Below are positions 25,847 to 35,363 of a DNA stretch of 64,000 nucleotides, piece by piece. Position 1 is the first letter of the stretch. Every line of letters starts with the position of its first letter. The stretch spans positions 62,001 through 126,000 of the forward strand of contig CAYZWU010000001.1 of NCBI GenBank assembly GCA_964482235.1, written 5' to 3'. The position numbers and the translations under genes were made by a program. Below the pieces are notes generated by a model. That model was given only the letters and a program-made list of their open reading frames with translations, made no database searches and had not been told where the DNA came from. This DNA is from CAYZWU01 sp964482235 (GTDB lineage Bacteria > Planctomycetota > B15-G4 > CAYZWU01).

Positions 25847-27886
25847 ATGGCTCAATATGGATCGAATGATATCAGGAATATCGCGTTTGTTGGCGGGAGC
25901 GATGCGGGAAAGACCTCCATCGTGGATGCCTTCCTCTTCAAGGCCGGCGCAGCGACACGTCTCGGCAAGATCGATGATGGCAGCTCCTTGTCCGATTTCG
26001 ATCCTGATGAGAAGGAAAAGAGTCATTCGCTGAACCTGTCGGTGCTTCATCTGAGCCGCAAGAACAAGGAGATGAATCTTCTCGATGCCCCCGGGTATCC
26101 CGATTTCATCGGTGAAGCGATCTCCTGCCTCTATGCCGTTGAGACAGCTGCAGTCTGCATCAACGCATTCAACGGTGTGGTCTACAACACGCGGCGGATG
26201 TGGGAGGAGGTCACGCGGCTGGGCCTGGCCAAGGTGATCATCGTCAACAAGCTCGACATGGAAAACGTGGACTGGGACGGCCTGATCGCCAGCATCCAGG
26301 AACTGCTCGGGAGCAACTGCATCCCGGTGTTCGTTTCCGACGGCACGGGCAAGGATCTCAGCTGCGTTGTGGACTGCCTCTTCGGGGCGGACAAGGCTCC
26401 CGATTCGATGAAGGACACGGTCGAGACGGTTCAGATGGCTGCCATCGAGTCTCTCGTGGAAACCGACGACGCCTTGATGGAGAAGTATCTCGAGGGCGAG
26501 ACGATCGCGCCGGCCGAGATCAAGAAACTCCTTAGCCAGGCGATCCGGGACGGAGTGTTCGTCCCCATCCTCTGCACGAGCCTCGAAAAGGATCTGGGAA
26601 TCGAGGAGGCTCTCGATTTCCTGGCCGAGTTCATTCCCTCGCCCATGGAGGGCCCGTTCAGGAAGGTCATCAAGGATGGCGACGAGATTATCCTCGATCC
26701 CAAAGAGATCACCGATCCGGTGGCCTTCGTCTTCAAGTCGATCACCGATCCCTACGTGGGCAAGCTGAACTACCTGAGGGTCTTTTCCGGCTCCCTGGCA
26801 GCTGATAACCTCTTCTACAACAAGAGAACCGAGAAGTCCGAGAAGATCGGAAACATACTGCGCTGCCAGGGCAAGGAGATGGACACCCTTCAGGCGAACC
26901 AGGCGGGCGACATCATCGTCATCCCCAAGATGGAAAGCCTCGAGATCTCCGACACTCTCTGCTCGGACAAGGCCAGGTACAGCCTTCCTGACATGGAGTT
27001 TCCCAAGCCGATGGTCGCTCTCGCCGTCACGCCGAAGAGCCGCAGCGACGAGCAGAAGATCAGCACCGTGCTGAAGAAGCTCGACAGCGAGGATCCGACC
27101 TTCGTGGCCAGCAGGGATGCCCAGACGGCTGAGATGATCATCACCGGGGTCAGCATGCTGCACCTGGAGACGATCATCGGCCGCATGAACAGCCGCTTCA
27201 AGGTGGAGGTGGATACAGCCATCCCCAAGGTTCCCTATCGCGAGACGATCCAGAGCAGCTGCGAGGGCCACCACCGCCACAAGAAGCAGACGGGCGGCCA
27301 CGGCCAGTTCGGCGAGGTGAAGCTGATTCTCGAGCCCGTGGAGCGCGGCGAGGGATTCATTTTCTCCGACGAGATCGTCGGCGGCGTCATCCCGCGCCAG
27401 TTTGTTCCCGCCGTGGAGAAGGGGATCCGCGAGACGCTCGGCAACGGCATCCTGGCCGGTTTCCCGATCGTGGACGTCAAGGCGCGCATCATCGATGGTA
27501 AGCACCACGACGTCGACTCCTCGGAGGCCTCGTTCAAGGTCGCTGCATCGCGAGCCTTCAAGAACGCCTTCGAGGCTTCCAGGCCGGTCCTTCTGGAGCC
27601 CATGGTCATCCTGGAAGTCTCCGTGCCCAGCCGCTTCATGGGTGACATCAACTCGGACCTGAATAGCCGCGGCGCCCGGATCCAGGGGATGGATTCCCTC
27701 GGCGACCTCCAGATCATCAAGGCGCTCGCCCCCCTCAGGGAGGTCCAGAGGTACTCCACGGAGCTCCGCTCCCTGACGGCAGGCGAAGGATCGTACACCC
27801 TCGAGGTTTCCCACTACGATCCCGTGCCGACTCAGAAGGCCGAATCCATCATCGCCCAATACAAGAAGGCTGACGAAGAGGAATAA
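25847..27886 (+). CDS. EF-G-like translation factor GTPase (paralogue)
   Basis: A 679-residue protein of the EF-G family. The P-loop reads GGSDAGKTS (16-24) rather than the AHxDxGKTT of true EF-G. Switch II is DAPGYPDF with Tyr in place of the catalytic His, and G4 is NKLD. Domains II to V follow, including the domain IV segment HHRHKKQTGGHGQFGEV and the C-terminal EVPSRFMG-type region. The DxPGY form is known from the EF-G2/FusA2-like subfamily, whose members bind ribosomes but often do not replace EF-G. It is not next to rpsL, rpsG or tuf, as the housekeeping fusA would be. The ATG at 25847 lies 6 nt after GGAG; a GTG at 25835 is a weaker choice. Confidence 0.92.
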   Translation: MAQYGSNDIRNIAFVGGSDAGKTSIVDAFLFKAGAATRLGKIDDGSSLSDFDPDEKEKSHSLNLSVLHLSRKNKEMNLLDAPGYPDFIGEAISCLYAVETAAVCINAFNGVVYNTRRMWEEVTRLGLAKVIIVNKLDMENVDWDGLIASIQELLGSNCIPVFVSDGTGKDLSCVVDCLFGADKAPDSMKDTVETVQMAAIESLVETDDALMEKYLEGETIAPAEIKKLLSQAIRDGVFVPILCTSLEKDLGIEEALDFLAEFIPSPMEGPFRKVIKDGDEIILDPKEITDPVAFVFKSITDPYVGKLNYLRVFSGSLAADNLFYNKRTEKSEKIGNILRCQGKEMDTLQANQAGDIIVIPKMESLEISDTLCSDKARYSLPDMEFPKPMVALAVTPKSRSDEQKISTVLKKLDSEDPTFVASRDAQTAEMIITGVSMLHLETIIGRMNSRFKVEVDTAIPKVPYRETIQSSCEGHHRHKKQTGGHGQFGEVKLILEPVERGEGFIFSDEIVGGVIPRQFVPAVEKGIRETLGNGILAGFPIVDVKARIIDGKHHDVDSSEASFKVAASRAFKNAFEASRPVLLEPMVILEVSVPSRFMGDINSDLNSRGARIQGMDSLGDLQIIKALAPLREVQRYSTELRSLTAGEGSYTLEVSHYDPVPTQKAESIIAQYKKADEEE

Positions 27887-28113
27887 CGGCCGGTCCCGCA
27901 TCTCTGTTTATTTTCGAGGAAGGAACCGTTCCCGCGGCTTTTTGCCGCCCGGGCCATGGAACAGCTGATCCCCGGGCATCGAGCAGCCCGCTCCATCCTC
28001 TTTTTCTCTCAATCCGCCCCCCCCAAAAATACGACAACTATTATGTGGATGCACCAACGGTTCAGCCATGGTCGGTTATGGAATACCCTCGGTCCGGATG
28101 AAGGAAAAGTGGA

Positions 28114-29220
28114 ATGACTGGTGATACGCTCGTAATCCAGGATAACGAACAGGATACAGAGAAAGTGACGGTGAGGGATCTGCTCCAGCAGCTCGTCATC
28201 AGAAACGGATCGGATCTTCATCTGAGCACCGGGACGCCGCCGCGGTTCCGGATCAATGGAACCCTGGTCGAGCTGGAGCAGGAGCCGCTGACGCCTGATG
28301 AGTCGAAGCGTCTGATCTACAGCGTCCTGAAGCCCGAACAGATCCAGAAGGTGGAGAGCAACCTCGATCTCGATCTCTCCGTCGGGTTCCAGGACATCGG
28401 TCGGTTCCGGACGAACGTGTTCTGGCAGCGCGGCTCTCTCGGGGCCGTGCTGAGGGCCATTCCCACCAGGATCCGCGATTTCGGAGAGCTGGGGCTCCCG
28501 GAGAAGATCTGCCGTCACCTCTGCAACCTTCCGCGAGGATTGATCCTCGTGACCGGCTGCACGGGAAGCGGCAAGTCCACCACGCTGGCTTCCATGATCG
28601 ATTACATCAACAGCAACCGCGGCGACCACATCGTCACCATCGAGGATCCCATCGAGTTCATCCACACGAACAACAGGAGCCATGTCAATCAGCGGGAAGT
28701 GGGCTCGGATACGCTGAGCTTCAGGAACTCGCTGAGGGCGGTTCTCAGGCAGGATCCCGATGTGGTGATGATCGGCGAGATGCGCGATCTGGAAACCATC
28801 GAGGCCGCCCTGACGATTTCCGAGACCGGGCACCTCACGTTCGCCACGCTGCACACGTCCGACGCCGTCCAGACGGTCAACAGGATCGTGGACGTCTTTC
28901 CCAGCGATCAGCAGCAGCAGATCCGGACGCAGCTTTCCTTCACGCTCCAGGCCGTCTTTTCCCAGACCCTGCTCGAGGAGAAGGACGGCAAGGGTCGCTC
29001 CCTGGCCTGCGAGATCCTGATCGCCAACTCCGCGGTGCGGTCTCTGATCCGCGAGTCGAAGGCCCACCAGCTCTACAGCGTGATCCAGACGAATACCCAG
29101 GTCGGCATGAGAACGATGAACCAGTCCCTGGCCTACCTTGTCAAGTCGGGAAAGATCGCGGCCGAACTGGCCATGAGCCAGAGCGGTGCGCCCGACGAGC
29201 TGGCCCGGATGCTGCGATAG
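28114..29220 (+). CDS. pilT: Type IV pilus retraction ATPase PilT
   Basis: PilT is a hexameric ATPase that depolymerises type IV pili and drives twitching, adhesion and DNA uptake. The 368-residue protein has the N-terminal PAS-like domain (LLQQLVIRNGSDLHLSTGTP), Walker A GCTGSGKST near 150, Walker B VMIGEMRD, the His box HLTFATLHT and the PilT-type AVRSLIRESKAHQ motif needed for retraction. Size and motifs separate it from the longer PilB. The ATG at 28114 follows AAGGA by about 8 nt. It is convergent with tatD, 30 bp apart. Confidence 0.95.
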   Translation: MTGDTLVIQDNEQDTEKVTVRDLLQQLVIRNGSDLHLSTGTPPRFRINGTLVELEQEPLTPDESKRLIYSVLKPEQIQKVESNLDLDLSVGFQDIGRFRTNVFWQRGSLGAVLRAIPTRIRDFGELGLPEKICRHLCNLPRGLILVTGCTGSGKSTTLASMIDYINSNRGDHIVTIEDPIEFIHTNNRSHVNQREVGSDTLSFRNSLRAVLRQDPDVVMIGEMRDLETIEAALTISETGHLTFATLHTSDAVQTVNRIVDVFPSDQQQQIRTQLSFTLQAVFSQTLLEEKDGKGRSLACEILIANSAVRSLIRESKAHQLYSVIQTNTQVGMRTMNQSLAYLVKSGKIAAELAMSQSGAPDELARMLR

Positions 29221-29250
29221 CAGGGTAGGGGGCGAGGAGCGGCCGGCTCG

Positions 29251-30033
29251 CTAATTTTCCGGGCTGTCGAACAGGAATCTCCTGGCGTTCCTTTCCACGA
29301 TGCTTGACATCTCCTCGACCTCGATCCCGCGGATCTCGGCCAGACGCCGTACCGTGTGGGCCATCAGGGCCGGCTCGTTCCTCTTTCCCCTGCAAGGCAC
29401 CGGGGCGAGAAAGGGGCAGTCCGTTTCCGCCAGCAGAAGATCGATGGGGACCTTGGCCGCGGCTTCGTGGAGCTCCCTGGCATTCTTGTACGTGACGTTC
29501 CCGGCAAAGGAGATGTAGAGCCCCATGCCCGAGAAGATCCCGGCAAACCTGGCCGGCGCCCCGAAGCAGTGCATCACCGCACAGGGCAATCCGCCACGTT
29601 CATGATACTCCTTCAGGATCGCGAGTGTTCTGTCGTGGGCCTCGCGGCAATGGATGATCAGCGGCTTGCCCGCTTCCAGGGCAAGATCGATATGCTTCCT
29701 GAAGTAGCGCTCCTGCGTCTCGGGCGGGGACTTGTCCCAGTAGTTGTCGAGCCCGGTCTCGCCCACCGCCACGAATGTGCCGTCCAGAACCATCTCCCTG
29801 ATTCGTGCGAAGCCGGCTTCCGTTTCAGGCGCCGCCGTCGAGTTCGGGTGTATTGCTGCGGAAGCTTCGACCTGGTCGTGGGCGCTTGCCAGCTTGAGAG
29901 CGTTCAACGACGTGGCCAGGTCGATTCCCACCGCCAGGATGCCGTTGACGCCCACCTGGGCTGCCCGTTCGAGAACCAGATCGCGGTCGCTGTCAAAGAC
30001 GTCGAAGTCGAGATGCGCGTGCGTGTCGTACAT
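29251..30033 (-). CDS. tatD: TatD family metal-dependent hydrolase (DNase)
   Basis: A 260-residue TIM-barrel amidohydrolase. Metal ligands are visible in MYDTHAHLDFDVF (HxH), VGETGLDNYW (Glu), PLIIHCREAHD (His), VMHCFGAP (His) and LLAETDCPF (Asp). TatD proteins have 3'-5' exonuclease/DNase activity. The ATG at 30033 follows AGGA by 7 nt on the minus strand. The gene overlaps neither neighbour; the HEAT-like gene upstream ends only 21 bp away, so the two are probably cotranscribed. Confidence 0.94.
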   Translation of the reverse strand: MYDTHAHLDFDVFDSDRDLVLERAAQVGVNGILAVGIDLATSLNALKLASAHDQVEASAAIHPNSTAAPETEAGFARIREMVLDGTFVAVGETGLDNYWDKSPPETQERYFRKHIDLALEAGKPLIIHCREAHDRTLAILKEYHERGGLPCAVMHCFGAPARFAGIFSGMGLYISFAGNVTYKNARELHEAAAKVPIDLLLAETDCPFLAPVPCRGKRNEPALMAHTVRRLAEIRGIEVEEMSSIVERNARRFLFDSPEN

Positions 30034-30054
30034 GATCCGTTCCTGCTCGAAATC

Positions 30055-31146
30055 TCAATCCTGATCCGGCTCCCCGGATGAGTCGTTCTTCTTGTGGGCT
30101 TCGATGAGGCCGTTGATCGTCTTCTGCAGCTCCGCGTGGAGCCCCGGGAAGTCGTTGAGCAGCTTTTCGAGGAATGGGACGGCTTCGTCTCCCATGGCGT
30201 TCTCGTAGGCGTGCAGGGTGAAGAGTATGTTCCAGTGATTCGGGCGATCATTCGCATCGGGAGTGCACTGCTCGATCAGGAAGCGTCTCAGGAATCCAGT
30301 GACCCTGGCGCTGTCGTGATAGCCGAGAGCCTGCAGGCAGGCGTTGATGTGCTGTTGCGAGAAGGGCACGATCTCCACCTTGCCGTCTTCCTCGATCCTG
30401 AGGCCGACGACTCCCTCGATCAGGCCGGGCTCCGCATCGGTAAAGGGCCTCTGCTCGAACAGCTTGGCTATGTTCGTCTTGACGGTCAGCGATTCTTCCC
30501 GGTCTTTCAAGGCGTCGGCGAATACTTCGAGGTCCTCCCTGGCGGCAAAGTGCACCGCTGCACAGCTCGCCAGGATGCCCCGGAGATTCTCGTCGTTCCT
30601 GCGGTTCCTGAAGAAGTCCATCAGAGCATCGTGCGATCCGGGAATCCTCCAGATGACGTCGCGGACCAGGTAGCTCTTCCAGTCGTTCTCCTTGCTCAGG
30701 CGCAGCTCCAGCATCAGACCCTCGAGGCAGTCCTCGCCGTCATCCTGCCTGTCGATGAGCTTCTGTACCGTGACGCTCATGCGTTCGAGAAGGATGCTCT
30801 CCTTGTCGGGATTGCTGGACGATCCCATCGCGGCCAGGTAGTCGCGCTGAAGCGAGTTGATCAGCCAGTCCACGCTCTCGTCGCCGTCAGGCGTGGCGCC
30901 GCTGGTGCCGGTCTCGAGCGCCGTGAGCCTGTCCTCGATTCTGAGAAGCGACTCGAAGAGCGACTCGGCTCTTTCCTTGTAGGCTCGGTGCATCTCCTCC
31001 TGGTCCTGCTGCTTATCGGTGAAATCCTCGCTCGAAGGAACTTCCCGCAGCCGCTTCTCCATGGAAGCGGTTTTAACGAAGAGGACCGCGGAGAGCCCCA
31101 GGGATACCAGGACCAGAACAACCAGGAATAGGGTCGTCACTTTCAA
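30055..31146 (-). CDS. Membrane-anchored coiled-coil/HEAT-like protein, unknown function
   Basis: A 363-residue protein that I do not recognise. It starts at a TTG with an excellent AAGGAGG site six bases before. An N-terminal membrane helix (about 3-25, TTLFLVVLVLVSLGLSAVLF) is followed by a Glu/Lys/Gln-rich coiled-coil (28-80). A largely helical remainder has HEAT-like stretches such as LMDFFRNRRNDENLRGILAS. The end is acidic. It probably sits in the inner membrane facing the periplasm as a scaffold. It is upstream of tatD in the same direction. Confidence 0.7.
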   Translation of the reverse strand: MKVTTLFLVVLVLVSLGLSAVLFVKTASMEKRLREVPSSEDFTDKQQDQEEMHRAYKERAESLFESLLRIEDRLTALETGTSGATPDGDESVDWLINSLQRDYLAAMGSSSNPDKESILLERMSVTVQKLIDRQDDGEDCLEGLMLELRLSKENDWKSYLVRDVIWRIPGSHDALMDFFRNRRNDENLRGILASCAAVHFAAREDLEVFADALKDREESLTVKTNIAKLFEQRPFTDAEPGLIEGVVGLRIEEDGKVEIVPFSQQHINACLQALGYHDSARVTGFLRRFLIEQCTPDANDRPNHWNILFTLHAYENAMGDEAVPFLEKLLNDFPGLHAELQKTINGLIEAHKKNDSSGEPDQD

Positions 31147-31191
31147 GGTCAGCCTCCTTCGGATATTGACAACGCCGACCGGCCTTCTTGC

Positions 31192-31288
31192 CCGGATCCT
31201 CGACGAATCTTTTGATTCGCCTGTGGTCCGGCGCCTTGATTCGGCGGAAAAGAGAACTTTTCACGCTCGAAGCACTTTATCAACGGCC
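31192..31288. repeat. 97-bp direct repeat, copy 1
   Basis: Begins CCGGATCCTCGACGAATC and ends ATCAACGGCC. It contains the short palindrome CGAATC-TTTT-GATTCG. It matches copy 2 (31354-31450) over its full length with only a handful of substitutions and no gaps. Confidence 0.85.
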
Positions 31289-31353
31289 TGCGGAAAGGCC
31301 CTTGAAAAAGTCATTCGGCTCGAAAAGCCCTCTTTTCTGCCGACTCTGCGTTG

Positions 31354-31450
31354 CCGGATCCTCGACGAATCTTTTGATTCGCCTGCGGTCCAGCGCCTTG
31401 ATTCAGCGGAAAAGAGAACTTTTCGCGCTCGAAGCACTTTATCAACGGCC
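31354..31450. repeat. 97-bp direct repeat, copy 2
   Basis: The second copy, offset by 162 bp, has the same ends and the same CGAATC-TTTT-GATTCG hairpin. Between the copies lies a distinct 65-bp segment, so the units are not a simple tandem array. There are no flanking transposase or terminal inverted repeats. Confidence 0.85.
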
Positions 31451-31847
31451 TTTTAAGACCACTGTAAAGAAAAAAAACAGTTGTTTCAGAACTCCGGGCT
31501 CGGTTGATACCATCAACCTGCGGATTGACTATAGTATTTGATAGAAAAGATCTATCCAGCCCCTTTATATTGGAGTTTAAATCCGAACGTAACCTGTTAA
31601 ATCTAAAACGCTAATATTGTTTGATCCCGCTGTCTCACCCCGGCCGAAACAATCGCCTTTCGGGCGGAGTGCACTTTACTTTTTTCAGAGTGCGGGATAA
31701 ACTGGACGCGCCGTTGTGTCATAACCCCTGAAATCCGGGCTGTCTCGATCAAGTTCGGATGTTCAGCCGTCCGCTTCGGCCCGGCTTCATGACGGCAAAA
31801 CAACTGGAAAAACTTATCTTTTCCACACATATGGAGATCGTGGTTTC

Positions 31848-34800
31848 ATGATTAGAAGACGGTTCTTGTGGGGTTTGATTCTGGTTTCCGCCATGCTGGG
31901 CGTTGTGTCCTGCAGCGGGGGAGGCGGGGGAAGCGGCAGCGGTTCCAGTGCCTTCGGGTTCGGTGCATCCGGCTTTGGATTTTTCAATAAATTCGGCAAC
32001 ACGACGGCACCTCCCACATCCGACGATTTTCCTGTGCTGATCGGGATCAATCTGCCCATCATCCTTTACTTCAACCTGCCGATCGACCCCTCGACGTGCA
32101 ACAACCTCTCCATCAGCGTCACCACGATCGACGATCCCTTCGGGTATGCCCAGTACGGTGCCGGTCATTCGGCTTCCGTGGATTACGTTGTTCAAGGCAC
32201 GAATCTCCTGATCACCCCCAGGATCTTCTATCATCAGACGAAAGTGACCTACGGCTTCCTCCCGAACGCCGTTTACGAGATCAAATTCCAGCTGCCTCCA
32301 TCGCCGAACGTCGTGCGGTCGAGGACAGGACGTCCCATCAGTATCAAGGACCAGGGAACACCGATCGCTTTCAGGACAACTGAAGATATCTATGACAACA
32401 TTCCCGGCCCTCCTGTTCCGACCTTCACCCTTTATGACGGGACGACCGGTCTGGAGATCCCTTTCGGCAGCACCGTCCCGGTCCAGCCGACGCCCCGCAT
32501 CCGTATCGATTTCGATGAGCCCGTGATACCCGAGACGGTGGTGAACTTCGCCGACAAGACCTCTCCCGCCATCTCCGTCTTCTACAACCGAGGCGGCAAC
32601 CCCAACTATCCGGTGAAGGCGCTGGGCGAGTGGAACCTCTATCAAGATGAGAACGAGAGCTATGTCGAATTCGACTTCGATCTGATCGCTCTTCTCCCGT
32701 CCCAGCCGAGCCAGGATCCAACGGAGTATTTCGTGGTGGTCCGAGGGACGGTGGCGGATCTTTCGGGAATGACGAAGATCGAGTGGGAGCGCCTCCAGGG
32801 CAATCCCAACTACCTGGATGCCAAGGATGAGGAGTCCTTTTACACCGAGCTGGATACGGGAGCACCGCTCGCTCCGGTGGTCGAGGAGTTTGACAACACG
32901 GTTTACGAGGATACGGAAACCACGTCCGCCATCTGGGGAGTCGATATCGGCAGCGAGTATGGTCTAGTCCCCGGACTGGGCGGGGGAACCGGTGCGGACG
33001 GTGCTTTCAATCCGTCCGATCCCTCGAAGGTTCCGCCCGATGCCGTGGTCGACGATGTCCTGCAGATCGTGGAGCTGCCGACTGCCGACGGGAGCGGAGA
33101 TCTGCGAGTATACAACTTCACCACCTTTCGGGTTCCCTACGGATGGACTCTCTATCCCTTGAGGCAGATTCCGGAATACGGCCATCCTCTCGTGATCAAG
33201 GCAACGGGCGCCGTGAAGATAGACGGCACCGTCGATCTGTCTCCCAAGACAGGCACGCATAATGGCGGTATCGGTACCTATGGCGATGTCGTCGGCAAGA
33301 TGGGCGGTGTGGGTATTGCCGGCGGCTGCAACGGAGGCGACGGCGGTACCGCGGGGAGCTTTCCCTTCGGCACCATTACCGGATTCGATCCTCCTTATGC
33401 CAATTTCGGTTTCACCGGGGTCAATGGGGGTGTGGATGATTATTCCATCTTCGATCCTACGATGGATTTCAGCCTGATCCCCGAAGTCGAGGGTCTCTAT
33501 CTGCAGCCCAATATAGGGATGGGCGAGGGGAACGAGATCGTTGTGACCAACCATCCCACCTTCATCGTGGAAAGAGTCGATGCCGTCAACACGAGCCGCC
33601 TCTGGATCTACAGCGATCCGTCCGATCCCAACTACCGCGGCTCCATGCTCGAGGCTTCCAGCAACCCCGGCCTGCCGCCCCCTCCGATCACCAAGACGGG
33701 CGACCCCTACCTTCTCGCCGATATGGAAGGGAAGCCTGGTGACGACAACTCCGACATGGACCGCGGCGGTCTCGGCAGCGAGCCGATGTCCGTGGCTCAG
33801 ACAGTGGTCACCTATGCGTCTGCCGGCGGCGGCGGCGGCGGCGGCGGCCTCGATGCAGGCACAGCCGGCACAACGGGACCTGATTTCCCGCCGGTTGGTG
33901 GAAGCGTGGGCGGATTCAGCACACCCGATTCACTCGGCGCTGCAGCCGGCAGCGGAGTCGGCCCGACTGGGAGCGTCATCACCGTCGTGGATGACGATAC
34001 CATCCAGCTGGATGTCGATTTCGGCACCACGGACTACACCGACTACCGCATCAATCCCAATGTGACCGAGGATGGATGGCTCTTCAAAATTGTGGGGAAC
34101 ACGAGCGACACGGTGGATGTCGAGCTGGTCAGCAACGGCGTGGACACCTTCGATCTCTTCGACTCGGGAGCCGGCGCCGGCAAGACATTCAAGCTCTATC
34201 CGCCTGAAGCGATCGGCGGCGGCGGCGGCGGCGGTGCGGGAATCGAATGTACCGGTACGCTCAAGACTTCTTCCTCGCCCTACCAACTTCCCGGTTGGAT
34301 CGTCGGTGCCGGCGGCGGTGCGGGCGGCGGCGTCCTGATGGTGGAGACGGCCCGTGAGATTCATGTGAGCACGTCCGGCCGTATCTATGCGGAAGGCGGC
34401 GACGGCGGCTACATCAGCGGTCTGTCCCTGTCGATCCCCGGCGGCGGCGGCGGCGGCGGCGGTCAGATCCTGTTCCGCGCCAAGGACACGATCAAGTTCA
34501 GCATCGATTCCGTTGTTTCCGTTCTTGGCGGAACCGGCGGCTCGATCGATGTGCCCGGCGGCGACGGCGGAGACGGATTCATCCGGCTCGAGAACTTCTC
34601 GGACAACCTCAAGGTCTCCAGCTATTCGACCACGACATTTCCCACGGTCACCGAGGAGAATCTTGGTGTGTTCCCCTCTCAGGCGGAGATCAGCCTGGCT
34701 CAGTCCAAGTTCTACTTCACCGGCGTGTCCCGACCTGACTTCTTCCCCGACGAGACAGGAGTCCAGGTCGTCTACGACATGGATGTGGATGGCGTGACGG

Positions 34801-35075
34801 GAACATACACCTATCCCGATCCGGGCGGCCCCTATCCCGTTCCGCCGCTGTTCACGCTCACCTTCAACTCGGCACCGGCCGATCCGGATGGGTTCCTCGA
34901 TCTGACGCAGATCGACGACAACTTCGTGGATTACACGAATCTGGATTCCTTCGACGGAAATCCCTACTTCAGGTTCAAGATGATGCTGAGTACTGAGGTG
35001 GAGGAATTTGGCGTCGTTTACAACAAGCTGGCCGTTCGCAGCATTTCGGTCTATCGGGGCCAGCTTTTCAATTGA
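31848..35075 (+). CDS. Giant glycine-rich secreted lipoprotein (paralogue)
   Basis: A 1075-residue lipoprotein with signal peptide and lipobox VVSC (Cys22) followed by a Gly/Ser tether. It shares its plan with the protein at 19735. Ig-like segments (RIRIDFDEPVIPETVVN) come first, then beta-helix-like strands (VIKATGAVKIDGTVDLS), then runs of six to nine glycines interleaved with strands (REIHVSTSGRIYAEGGDGG). The end, FRFKMMLSTEVEEF, resembles those of the other two. The GGC-rich tracts at about 33825-33848, 34215-34233 and 34438-34462 are slippage-prone. Probably surface displayed; the function is unknown. Confidence 0.82.
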   Translation: MIRRRFLWGLILVSAMLGVVSCSGGGGGSGSGSSAFGFGASGFGFFNKFGNTTAPPTSDDFPVLIGINLPIILYFNLPIDPSTCNNLSISVTTIDDPFGYAQYGAGHSASVDYVVQGTNLLITPRIFYHQTKVTYGFLPNAVYEIKFQLPPSPNVVRSRTGRPISIKDQGTPIAFRTTEDIYDNIPGPPVPTFTLYDGTTGLEIPFGSTVPVQPTPRIRIDFDEPVIPETVVNFADKTSPAISVFYNRGGNPNYPVKALGEWNLYQDENESYVEFDFDLIALLPSQPSQDPTEYFVVVRGTVADLSGMTKIEWERLQGNPNYLDAKDEESFYTELDTGAPLAPVVEEFDNTVYEDTETTSAIWGVDIGSEYGLVPGLGGGTGADGAFNPSDPSKVPPDAVVDDVLQIVELPTADGSGDLRVYNFTTFRVPYGWTLYPLRQIPEYGHPLVIKATGAVKIDGTVDLSPKTGTHNGGIGTYGDVVGKMGGVGIAGGCNGGDGGTAGSFPFGTITGFDPPYANFGFTGVNGGVDDYSIFDPTMDFSLIPEVEGLYLQPNIGMGEGNEIVVTNHPTFIVERVDAVNTSRLWIYSDPSDPNYRGSMLEASSNPGLPPPPITKTGDPYLLADMEGKPGDDNSDMDRGGLGSEPMSVAQTVVTYASAGGGGGGGGLDAGTAGTTGPDFPPVGGSVGGFSTPDSLGAAAGSGVGPTGSVITVVDDDTIQLDVDFGTTDYTDYRINPNVTEDGWLFKIVGNTSDTVDVELVSNGVDTFDLFDSGAGAGKTFKLYPPEAIGGGGGGGAGIECTGTLKTSSSPYQLPGWIVGAGGGAGGGVLMVETAREIHVSTSGRIYAEGGDGGYISGLSLSIPGGGGGGGGQILFRAKDTIKFSIDSVVSVLGGTGGSIDVPGGDGGDGFIRLENFSDNLKVSSYSTTTFPTVTEENLGVFPSQAEISLAQSKFYFTGVSRPDFFPDETGVQVVYDMDVDGVTGTYTYPDPGGPYPVPPLFTLTFNSAPADPDGFLDLTQIDDNFVDYTNLDSFDGNPYFRFKMMLSTEVEEFGVVYNKLAVRSISVYRGQLFN

Positions 35076-35114
35076 TTTGATTTGCCGCTGATCTGACGCT
35101 ATACGATAACCATC

Positions 35115-35144
35115 CGGGCAGGCTTTCGAGCCTGCCCGCTTTTT
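35115..35144 (+). terminator. Rho-independent terminator after the giant lipoprotein
   Basis: A perfect 10-bp stem (CGGGCAGGCT with AGCCTGCCCG) closes a TTCG tetraloop and is followed by a short T tract (35140-35144). It lies 40 bp after the lipoprotein stop codon. Confidence 0.85.
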
Positions 35145-35221
35145 CTGAGATGCGATATATTGTTTTTGTTCGTCCTGTTGAATTGCCGATGGATCTCTGG
35201 ATGATCACCCTCTTGTTCCGG

Positions 35222-35250
35222 TTGACAGCCGTATTCCGCTGGTGTAGAGT
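35222..35250 (+). promoter_or_regulatory. Candidate sigma-70 promoter for the DHH/metallophosphoesterase genes
   Basis: A perfect TTGACA (35222-35227) and TAGAGT (35245-35250) are 17 bp apart, between the upstream terminator and the DHH gene. Confidence 0.55.
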
Positions 35251-35363
35251 CGAAACCGGGTGGAAGCTGAAAACCCTTGGAGAGTGGGCGCCGCAGAGAG
35301 TGAACCGACTCGAATTTATGTCGACACCTTCGAGCCAGAACCAGGACGATGACAGGGGTTTGC

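Larger units (their letters stand above)
31147..31847. other. 700-bp gene-free region with a direct repeat
   Basis: This divergent spacer between the HEAT-like gene and the third giant lipoprotein holds two 97-bp direct repeats (listed separately) and an AT-rich second half (31450-31620). No coding frame is convincing. TTGACT at 31523 and TTGATA at 31504 lack a well-spaced -10, so no promoter is called. Confidence 0.5.
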
